A stretch of DNA of 64,000 nucleotides, from assembly GCA_029259635.1 (NCBI GenBank), contig JAJDEU010000021.1, positions 1 to 64,000 of the forward strand. Reading direction: 5' to 3'. Source of the stretch: Planctomycetota bacterium. GTDB lineage: Bacteria; Planctomycetota; UBA1135; GCA-002686595. Positions 53,534 to 62,700 of the stretch are shown here, in pieces. The notes under the pieces were generated by a model. The model saw only the letters and a program-made list of their open reading frames with translations. It was not told where the DNA came from and made no database searches. The position numbers and the translations under genes are program-made. Position 1 is the first letter of the stretch; the number at the start of each line of letters is the position of its first letter.

Positions 53534-56500
53534 CTACCTATCGAGCAATTTTCGAACGTCCGAGAGACTCGGCGCGCCGCTCATGACCTGCAGAATCACA
53601 CCTTGATCGTCGGTGATAATCGTTGCGGGCAGTGCATCGATTCCCAGCTGTGCGATGACGAGCTCTTGAACCTTTTTGCGTTCATCGAGCGGTAGGGCGG
53701 TGAGCAGGTTGTAGGGCGTATCCAATTTCTCGGCGTAGTCTTCGAGCATCTCTGTCGAATCTTCCGCGTCGACCGGCACGCCGTAGATCGCGACGCTCTC
53801 GGTGTCGAGCGAATCGCGGAGTCGCCGCATGGCGGGGAGCTTGCCTCGGCAGGAGGCACACCAGGTTGCCATCGTGGTGAAGACCTTCAGGGACTCGTCG
53901 CCCTTCGAGACTCCGGACAGGTCGAGTTGCCCCAGGTCGGAGGCACGGGTCGCAAGTGGCCCGTCTCCTACGGATCCATCGTCGGACGTGCTCTTCTCCA
54001 ATGGAGCGTAGTCGGTTAGTTCGAACGCGGAATCCCCAGGAGCGTCCGCTTCGTTTTCATAGACGGTGACCACCGTTCCGGAAGGAATGTCGTGGAGTAC
54101 CTGTTCGATTCCAGAGGGCCAGCGAACGGTCAGCTTCTCGACGCTCGCCCTGGATCCAATGCCGATGATTTTAGTGGTTGAGTTTTGCGTGCTGCGCCCT
54201 TCACCTGCACGAAATTCACGCTTGAGCTGCATGTCACCGAGGTCGAGCATGGCCATGGCTCCGTAGCCATCGCGCGGCGACCACTCTTTGCTAGCGCTGG
54301 CGGTTCGATTACCACCGACATAACGAAGAGCGATGAAGTTGTGCGCGTCGCCGGCGGTCAATTCCCCGATGCGGTTCTTGAAGAGACGAGCCCTCGGAGC
54401 ATTCGCGTTCGTCGTGATGAAGTCGTTCAGGCCGTCGTGATCGAAATCGAGGATTCCGAAGGACCGTGCGTCGGAGGGATCGTCCGCGCCCGAGATCCCG
54501 GAGGCTTCGAAGAACTCGGTTGCGCCTTTACTGAGGAACAAGTGATTGCGCTCATAGCCACTGAAGGATGCGCCCTGTTTTCTTTTATCCGCAAGCTCCT
54601 TGTTGCCCGTCTTATTGGATTCATTTTCTTCGCGTACGACCGCACGCCAGAACTGAGTTCATGTGTCCGCCGCGATAGCGAATTGTTTGGGCGCCGTGTA
54701 ATGGCCGCAGATTGCGTAGATGTCGAGATAGCCGTCGTTGTCTACATCGACGAACTGGCTACCCCAACCCCAACCGGCCGCAGAAACGCGTAGAGTGGAA
54801 TCCTCGGTTCCGGAGACCCGCTCAAACGTTCCCTTGTTGTTTCGGAAGAGCGAGTTGCCCTTGGCCATGTCTTCGAACGGGGTGCCGAACTCGCCTGCCA
54901 TTCTCGTGATTCGCTTACCGGCCTTGCTGAACATGTTCGTGACGTAGAGGTCGAGCTGGCCGTCGTTGTCGTAATCACCCCAGCTATTGCCCATCCCGAA
55001 CCCGATGTCTGCTGTACCGGTTTCATCGGTAATACTCGTGAACTTGCCGTTCCCGTCGTTTCTTACGAACTGGTTGAGGGCAAAGTCATTGGCAATGTAG
55101 ACATCGGCGTCGCCGTCCTCGTCGAAGTCGGCCCAGCCAGCCTGGAACGTGTTCCGATAGCTGGCGAGAGCTCCGATGTTTTCGACAAGTTGGAACTCGC
55201 CGTTACCAATGTTCCTGTAGAGAAGATTCGGAGGTCCGATCCGGTTCTTTGTGCGGTGAGTCCCCTTGGTCTTGAGCAATTTCGAAAAGCTCGCGGCGAC
55301 GTTCTTCGGCAAGAAGCTAAGCAGCTTGAAAGGGCCGATGGTGTCGACGATCTGTCCTGCGTACGTTCCGAAGTACAAATCGAGCAGACCGTCGTTGTTG
55401 TAGTCGACAGCGTTGATCGAAGAAACGAGCCCAGGCATCTCTCCTTTGATATGAGATCGGGTGCGGTCGACGAAACGACCATCCACGTTCTCAAGGTACA
55501 TGCTTCGATTGAGGGTTCGTCCAATGGCGACGTCGAGGTCCCCATCGTTGTCGTAGTCCGCAAAGATTGAGCTTGAGCAGTGCCCCTCTATCGCTAGCCC
55601 CAGTTCCTCGGCGATTTCCTCGAAGGTTCCATCGCCGCGATTGCGAAAGAGCTGATTCGGACCCCATCGTGCCATGAGGTAGAAATCGTCAAACCCGTCG
55701 CGATCGATATCGACGACGGACACCGCAGGGTGACGATCAAATGCAGCCCAGTTGAAGAACTCGTGCGGCCTCTTGAACTCATCTCCCTCGATGAAATTTT
55801 GCACGATCAATTCTTCGTGAATTGAGCGGCGGGCAGCTCGAAGCTCTTCGGGATTCGGTATCGCCGATTCCAAAACGTCTTCGAAGAGCAGAGAGTCAGC
55901 GCTCATCGTCTCGAAGTTCTTCGTCTTCCACTTAATGATTCGCCAGGTCGACTTCGGCTTCTCGGCGTCGCCCTCTTCAGCATGCTCGCTCTCGGAACTG
56001 TCGACCTCGACCCGCTCCCATCGGATCAAGACTTTGCCTGTCGCGTAGGCGGGCGTTCCCTCATTGAGAATCGCGAGCCCCTTGAATCCCGTGACACTCT
56101 CAAACTCGGTCTCTTCCTCGTTCGTGAAGCCACCGTCGATGTTGTAGAACTTCGCGAAGTCGAAGTAGGCGACGGTCTCGAAAAAAGGCCGCCAGAGATC
56201 GAGTTCGGAACGGCTCTGCTTCTTGGAATCGTGAAGAACGGGCCAGCCCGACTTTTCGAGTTCCAGGAACTGGAAGGATTGGAGACTCTCCGCGCTGGCA
56301 TCCGCATCGAGGTCGTAGAAGGTCACCTCTTCCGCAAACAGCTTCGGTGCGGAATCACCGGGAACCGTCAGGTTCATGGCGCTCTTCGAGAGTCCGGAGA
56401 GCAAGGCGGTCAGAGTGACAATGACACTCTCGCTTCGGTCGATGGCTTCCATCACCCGGCGTTTCTCGAGTTGTTTGTCGTCCTTCGCGGCTGGCGTCTT

Positions 56501-56689
56501 CTTCTTCGCTTCGGTATTGCTCGCCACCGGGGTCGGTTTCGATGTCGAACTCGCGGGCGCTTCCGAGCATGAGCTGAAGCTCGCGATCGTGGCGAGAAGG
56601 CCGAGCGTGGCGCTGATTTTCAGCCCCCCCCATTTGGGGTGTTCTGGCCGTGTTTTCGAGAGGGGAGTGAAGGGGTGCAATCTAATCAT
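53534..56689 (-). CDS. FG-GAP/UnbV/thioredoxin lipoprotein with in-frame UGA, probable selenoprotein
   Basis: A single frame runs from ATG 56689 to the stop at 53534, broken only by UGA at 54659-54661 (residue 677). Standard calling would split it into 54659-56689 and a piece from a TTG at 54541, which lacks an ATG and a ribosome site. The protein is a lipoprotein (lipobox SFSSC) with multiple FG-GAP/VCBS repeats (DVDRDGFDDFYLMARWG, DYDNDGQLDLYVTNMF) from about residue 300. The UGA follows GHYTAPKQFAIAADT, and the frame continues TQFWRAVVREE...SGYERNHLFLS, the expected family continuation. Next is an ASPIC/UnbV domain (about 784-878), then a thioredoxin-like domain with CASC at about 944-947. 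A SECIS-like hairpin follows the UGA. A nonsense mutation is the main alternative. Confidence 0.65.
54632..54661 (-). promoter_or_regulatory. In-frame UGA with SECIS-like hairpin
   Basis: On the minus strand, UGA at 54661-54659 is followed by 11 bases, then GCGUGC-GGUC-GUACGC at 54647-54632. This is a perfect six-pair stem (one G-U) with the four-base loop GGUC. The loop starts 17 bases after UGA, within the 16-37 range stated for bacterial SECIS elements, and has G in its first two positions. E. coli fdhF, as I recall it, has the same GGUC loop 18 bases after UGA, but with a bulged U that is not seen here. Confidence 0.6.
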
Positions 56690-56854
56690 GGCGGTAATAA
56701 CTCGATCCTAGCGGGCGAATGCTGGAGGCAATCATACCTCTCCTATCGGCCGCGAGTGGATAAAAACACTCACGCAAACGCAGCCCGTTTTCAAATCGAA
56801 GCGCCATCTACGACCTTCGTCGAATCGGGGAATGAGCCCAGTTGGGCTCACTCT

Positions 56855-59248
56855 TTACTCGGGCCACTGAATGGGCGCAAGGGCTTCGACGACGAAGTCA
56901 TCCTGTCCCTCGGTGATGGTGACCCTTGTCCGTAGCGGGAGGTCGGAAAACTCCTGACCCTGTAGTCCACCCGGCCAATCGACATGCAGCTTTACAATCC
57001 GATCGGCAGTCCCCAGCCCGATCTCCTGCTGGAGGCTGGAGCCCCCGAAACTCCCTCCGGTCGACACCTGGCGGTGAAGCTGGCGCTCGCCGTCCGGACC
57101 CTCGATCGTCATCGTGAGCCGAGTGCCGATCGCCGAACGATTGGCGTTCACTCCGACGAATCGAATATGAATCCAGGCGTGGTCGGAGCCCGGGTTTTCG
57201 AACAGAGCGTTCGGAAAGGTATCCGACGTGTACCAGCCGCCCATCTGCGCGAACAGGTCTTGATCGCCGTCGGAGTCCAAGTCGCCGAAGGCAATGCCGT
57301 GCCCCTTTTGAAGGTGGCCGACGCGAGCGGACGCCGTCACATCGACGAACCGCTCACCGTTCACGTTCTTATAGAGCACATTGGGGACGAGCATTTCGAA
57401 GTAGGGCCCGCCAGTTCCGAGATAGAAGTCGAGGAAGCCGTCATTGTCGAAGTCCGCGAAGTTGGCGCCCATCGGAACGCGAGCATGATCGAGGCCCCAG
57501 GCTTTGGTGCGATCCACGAAGCCGCCCTTGCCGTCGTTGATGAAGAGCTTCATGCGCTCGCCCTGCAAGTGTACTCCGATATAGTCTGCGGCGATGTCCT
57601 TGATGCTCTTCGCGCCATAACCTCCTACGTAGAGGTCGAGCCATCCGTCGTTGTTGACGTCCCAAAACCATGACGCGAAGCTGCTGTTGTTCGGCTCGGC
57701 TTGAGCAACTCCGAGCTCCGGAGCGACGTCGGTGAACTTTCCGTTGCCGTCATTTCGATAGAGCCGATTGGGTTGACCGCAATTGGAGAGAAACAAATCG
57801 GGATCGCCGTCATTGTCATAGTCGCCCCAGGCTGTGGCTTTTCCGTTCCGGTTGTTCTCGATGCCCGCGTCTTTCGTGATGTCGGTGAACGTGCCGTCAC
57901 CGTTATTGCGGAAGAGCTCAACCGGAGAGAAGGTTGTTTGGCTCAGGCGTTCATTGGCGAAGAAGAGGTCGAGGTCTCCATCCAGATCGAAGTCGCTCCA
58001 CGAGGCGCCCAGTGTCGGGTAGGCGACTTTTGCCAAGCCCGCGTCCTTCGTGACATCGGTAAACGTGCCGTCTTCATTCTGCCGCAAGAGGGAGTTTCGT
58101 TGCTGTCCCCATTTGCGCTGCCAAGCGCCTCTCAAAATCAAGAGGTCCAGTCGTCCATCGTTGTTGTAGTCCGCCTGAACCAGGTTCATTCCGCCGACTT
58201 CATCGGAGAGCTTGGAAACGTCCGACCAGTCGCTGAACCCCGCTGCTCCGTCGTTGTGGTAGTACTCGATCGGAGTACACATTCGGAGGCTGGATACAAT
58301 GATATCCAGTCGACCGTCGCCATCGAAGTCATCGACGATCGCTCCGCCGGCCAAGTCACGGGATTCGGCAAGCCCCAGAATCGGCGCAACATCTCGGAAA
58401 GCGGGAACGGTGACCTCCGACTCGAAAGCCCGCAGCGGAATGACCGAGTTGGTCGTTGCGGCCTCGTCGTAAAGGCCGGCCGTCATGTGAACGATTCCGT
58501 TCAGCCATCGCACGCCGGCATCCTTGGGAGTGAGCGCCAAAACGGCTTCGAATTGTTCGATGGCAGCCAGGGCGAAGCTCTTGTCGGGCCAACGCCCCTT
58601 CTCGTTAATCGGAAAGAGGCAACTGTCCGAATGATGTTCTTGAATGCAATGTTGAGTCTCGCCGCCTCGCATCAGCGCGATGCCGAGCGACCGCGTAAGC
58701 CGTTTCACCTGATTGGGTGTGCCGGACTTCGAGGCAATCTCGAGCGCCGTTTCGAGCACTTCAACACAACGGTCGATGTCGCCTTGAATGAGGAGCTCGT
58801 TCGCCAGAAAGTACGCGACGTCCGCTACCGATTTCGGGCTCGATTCCGCAATCGCCTTCTTCAGCTCTGCCTCGAGTCGGATCAGCTCTCCGCGTCCAAA
58901 GTTGGGTAGCTCCGGCTCGGCCGAGAGCACTTCGCAAAGCTCTTCCGGCTCTGGGACACGCGCTAAGAACTCCTGCATTTCCGGTCCAGGTGCGGACTCC
59001 TTCCGCCTTGCCATGGGCGTACTCGCCATTGATTGTTTCTTGGCTGCGGCAGGCCGCGCCTTCTTCTCTGAATCGCGCGCGGCGGTGCTATTGCTCGAGA
59101 CTACCGGTGGCTTCGTTCCGCTCTTTTCTTGGTCAGGAGAGCAGCTCGGCAAGAGGACCCCCATGCCGGCGAACGCCAAGAGCAATATTCCCTTCGTTCG
59201 AACAAGGAAACTAGATAAACGTGAAGAGCGGTTAGCGCTGGCGGACAT
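56855..59248 (-). CDS. FG-GAP/UnbV lipoprotein with N-terminal TPR-like part
   Basis: This 797-residue lipoprotein (ATG 59248, lipobox LLPSC) belongs to the CRTAC1-like family of FG-GAP/VCBS repeats with C-terminal ASPIC/UnbV. A helical TPR-like part at about residues 130-260 (GDIDRCVEVLETALEIASKSGTPNQV) comes first. Beta-propeller repeats follow (DYNNDGRLDLLILRG, DYDNDGDPDLFLSNCGQPN), then UnbV (QVSTGGSFGGSSLQQEIGLG). It is tandem with the Sec-containing gene, 165 bp upstream on the same strand, and shares its style but lacks the thioredoxin domain and in-frame UGA. A cell-surface role is likely. Confidence 0.78.
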   Translation of the reverse strand: MSASANRSSRLSSFLVRTKGILLLAFAGMGVLLPSCSPDQEKSGTKPPVVSSNSTAARDSEKKARPAAAKKQSMASTPMARRKESAPGPEMQEFLARVPEPEELCEVLSAEPELPNFGRGELIRLEAELKKAIAESSPKSVADVAYFLANELLIQGDIDRCVEVLETALEIASKSGTPNQVKRLTRSLGIALMRGGETQHCIQEHHSDSCLFPINEKGRWPDKSFALAAIEQFEAVLALTPKDAGVRWLNGIVHMTAGLYDEAATTNSVIPLRAFESEVTVPAFRDVAPILGLAESRDLAGGAIVDDFDGDGRLDIIVSSLRMCTPIEYYHNDGAAGFSDWSDVSKLSDEVGGMNLVQADYNNDGRLDLLILRGAWQRKWGQQRNSLLRQNEDGTFTDVTKDAGLAKVAYPTLGASWSDFDLDGDLDLFFANERLSQTTFSPVELFRNNGDGTFTDITKDAGIENNRNGKATAWGDYDNDGDPDLFLSNCGQPNRLYRNDGNGKFTDVAPELGVAQAEPNNSSFASWFWDVNNDGWLDLYVGGYGAKSIKDIAADYIGVHLQGERMKLFINDGKGGFVDRTKAWGLDHARVPMGANFADFDNDGFLDFYLGTGGPYFEMLVPNVLYKNVNGERFVDVTASARVGHLQKGHGIAFGDLDSDGDQDLFAQMGGWYTSDTFPNALFENPGSDHAWIHIRFVGVNANRSAIGTRLTMTIEGPDGERQLHRQVSTGGSFGGSSLQQEIGLGTADRIVKLHVDWPGGLQGQEFSDLPLRTRVTITEGQDDFVVEALAPIQWPE

Positions 59249-59792
59249 GGAGTGTTCTTGTAGTTCAGATTCGTCGAGCCGGTACTGTCGCGCTCTTCGA
59301 TGTGTTGTGCCCGTGCCGCATCGCAGAGCGAAGACAAGGATGGGCGGCCGTGGCGAACATCTTATCATCATCAAATTCCGCCGCTCGACGGGCGCAATTC
59401 ACGCGAGCTAGTCGTAGTGGGTAGAGAATTGCGCTCAGCCGATAGGCACCTGGCGCACAGCCGAACGGCGCCTGCGTTGGATTACGTAGCCGTAGCAACA
59501 CGGAGGTGATGTCGAGAGTAGAGGGGTTACTCGAAGCGATTCGCGAAAGCCCGCGAGGGCCATCGCCAACTTAAGACGTCGGCCTACAAATGGCGTCAAA
59601 GTCGAATACGCACCCATGACCGGTAGTGCGGAATTAACCGGGCGAGAGCGCCCTTCAGCCGTGGAATGGATTTCGAGCGGCATGGCTTCAATTGAGAGCA
59701 CTCTGCGTGCTTTCCGTTTTATTGCCCTACCGGGAATTCGTGGCCGTCCATAAAATTGGGTGGCTAGAACAACCGACCCAAAGGAAAGCTCC
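59249..59792. other. Divergent intergenic region
   Basis: These 544 bases separate the FG-GAP lipoprotein from the S74 gene. A purine-rich site AAGGAAAG at about 59780 is the ribosome site of the S74 gene. TTGAGA at about 59691 and TTTTAT near 59716 are possible promoter elements, with 19-bp spacing, so weak. Short open frames lack coding features. Confidence 0.35.
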
Positions 59793-62700
59793 ATGCTCGC
59801 ATATCGATGCTTTGCCACGACTGCATGTCTTCTCGCCCTTTCGCTTCCCGCTGTCGCGGTAACTGCTGAGGCTCCCGACGAACTCCCCAGTTTCGACTGG
59901 GCCGACTTCGACAGAGACGGTTTGATCGACGTCTACGTGCGCTTTCCAGGCGCTGCGGATCAACTCTACAAAAACGTCGGTGATGGCAAGTTCGAGAACG
60001 CGAGCGCACACGCGCTGCCGTGTTCGGCGTGCGGCTCACGAACGGTCATGTGGCAAGACGTCAACGGCGACGAGATGCCCGACCTGATCCTTGTAACGGA
60101 AGAAGGCCAGCTTCGCATCCTGCAGAACCAAGCGGGGCTGTTCATCGACGGAACTCCCCATACCGGTGTTGCGACGGGGCTCTCCATCACAGATTTAAAA
60201 CCGATCGACTTCGACGGCGACGGTCTCGTCGACTTGCAGTTGGAGACAGATCGAGGACCTGCGCTTTATCAAAACCTCGGCAACTTTTCGTTCGCGGGAG
60301 TCGCGTTGCCAGGATTTAGCGAAGGGGATGTGCACGATGAGACCACGGGAATCCTGAGCTCTGGAGCATTGGAGTCGTTTTCAGAAAACTCGGACACCGG
60401 TCTCATCGAAAGTGGACTGCTGATGGACGAATCCTCATCCGGAACGGGGCGAGGAAGTGTAGATGGATTGCGAGGACCGCGTTCGTCGGATTTCATAGTC
60501 CTAGAGCCCGGAGAAAGTCGCGCTCCGAATGATCAAGAACCGGACAAGGTCCTTGCTACGAGCCATCCGATCCCCAGACATTTGCAGCCGATTTCGATCT
60601 GCTCGCCGAGTATCCGCGATGTCGGGACGACGTCCTGTTTGACGGCTTCGTCCACACCGACACTTGGAAGGCTCTTTCCGATGAGCTTGGAGCTCAACGT
60701 CGACTCCGGCACAGGCTTCGTGGGCATCGGAACGACAACACCGACAGCGCAGCTTGAAATCGCCGGCGATCTCGACGTCAACACGGGCAGCATCTACAGG
60801 GACGGTGTGTTGATCCTGCACGGCAATGGCGCCTCGAACAACGTGGCGCTCGGCGTGGACTCGCTGGAGGATGTCACTACCGGATTCAGCAACACGGCTA
60901 TCGGGCGTGGTGCGCTGAACTCCAACACCACGGGCATGCGCAACGTGGCTGTCGGAGATCTCGCTCTCGCCGCGAGTCCAACGGGGCAATCGAATACCGC
61001 CGTGGGAAACCGTGCGATGTTCTCTGACACGACCGGATTCGGAAACACGGCCACGGGTGATCGCGCGATGTACTCGAACACGACGGGTGGCTCGAACACG
61101 GCCAACGGCTACAAGTCGATGTACAGCAATACCACGGGTATCTCCAACACGGCCAACGGCAGTCGGGCATTGTTTTTCAATACGACCGGCACGAAAAACA
61201 CGGCGCAGGGCTACAAGGCGCTGCTCTCGAATACTACCGGCTCGTACAACATGGGCAACGGGTATCGCGCGTTGCACGACAACACGACGGGCACATCGAA
61301 TACGGCCAGCGGAAGTCGGGCGCTGTACGCGAACACCATCGGTAGCGCGAATACGGCGACGGGGCGGCGTGCGCTACGGACAAATACGACCGGATACGAC
61401 AACACGGCGAGCGGGTACAGGGCGATGTACGCCAATACCACGGGCAGAGATAACGTCGCTAACGGTAGCTCGGCGTTGAGTTCCAACACGATAGGTTCGG
61501 GAAATACGGCGACTGGCTCCGATTCGCTGCTTTCCAACACGAGCGGGCTGACGAATACCGCCAACGGCTACGCAGCACTCAAGACGAATACGACTGGCAA
61601 CAGCAACACGGCTTCGGGAGCAGACGCTCTGCGGTACAACACCACCGGTTCCAAAAACACCGCCTCCGGATTCCGTGCGCTCTCCGCCAACACGACGGCG
61701 GCGAACAACTCGGCATTCGGATACGTCGCTCTCCGAGACAATACGCTCGGAGCGAACAACACGGCGATTGGATCTGAAGCGCTATTGATCAACACGACCG
61801 GCTCTAACAACACGGCTAGTGGCTATCGCGCTCTGTACGCGAATACGACTGGATACGAGAATGTCTCGGTCGGATCAAAAGCCCTCTTTTCGAATACGAC
61901 AGGAGGCCTTAATACCGCCGTCGGAAGTTCCGCGTTGTATTACAACACGAGCGGTCAGGGAAACACGGCTCTAGGATTTCAGGCGCTCGCGAAAAACACA
62001 ACTGGGTTCTCCAATACGGCTACTGGAATCAACGCGCTCAGGAATAATACGAGCGGATCGAAAAACACTAGCACCGGAGATTCTGCCCTCAAATCCAACA
62101 CAACGGGCTCCAATAACACGGCGACCGGTATAAGTAGTATGTACTACAACACAACGGGTCAAGACAACACGTCCGCCGGTTATCGCTCGCTCAATTCCAA
62201 CTCGATCGGTAGTTACAACACAGCGACTGGGTCCAAGGCGCTTTTTTCGAACACTACCGCGAACGCGAACACGGCGACCGGAGACCGGGCTCTCTACCTG
62301 AACACGACAGGTGGATACAACGTCGCCTCTGGACAATCCGCCCTCTTTAGTAACACGACGGGCAGTTACAACACGGCGGCTGGCCAATCGGCGCTCCTCT
62401 CCAATACCACCGGGTCCAAAAATACGGCCAGTGGACACCAGGCCCTGAGTTCCAATGCTACGGGCTACAACAACACCGCCAGTGGATTCCGAGCGCTACG
62501 GTTCAGCACCGGAATCAACAACACCGCGTTTGGAGCGGAAGCGCTGTATTCCAATACAACAACGTCCGGCAATACTGCCCATGGATTTTCGGCGCTTCGA
62601 TCGAACCTAACAGGCGGAGGCAACACGGCGAGTGGCAGTCAGGCGATGTTCCTGAACACGACGGGATCCAATAATACGGTAAGCGGAGGCCGTGCTCTCT

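Noticed and set aside
53534..54541. Independent gene starting at TTG 54541
   Set aside because: No ATG or ribosome site, and the frame continues exactly from the upstream FG-GAP gene across a single UGA.
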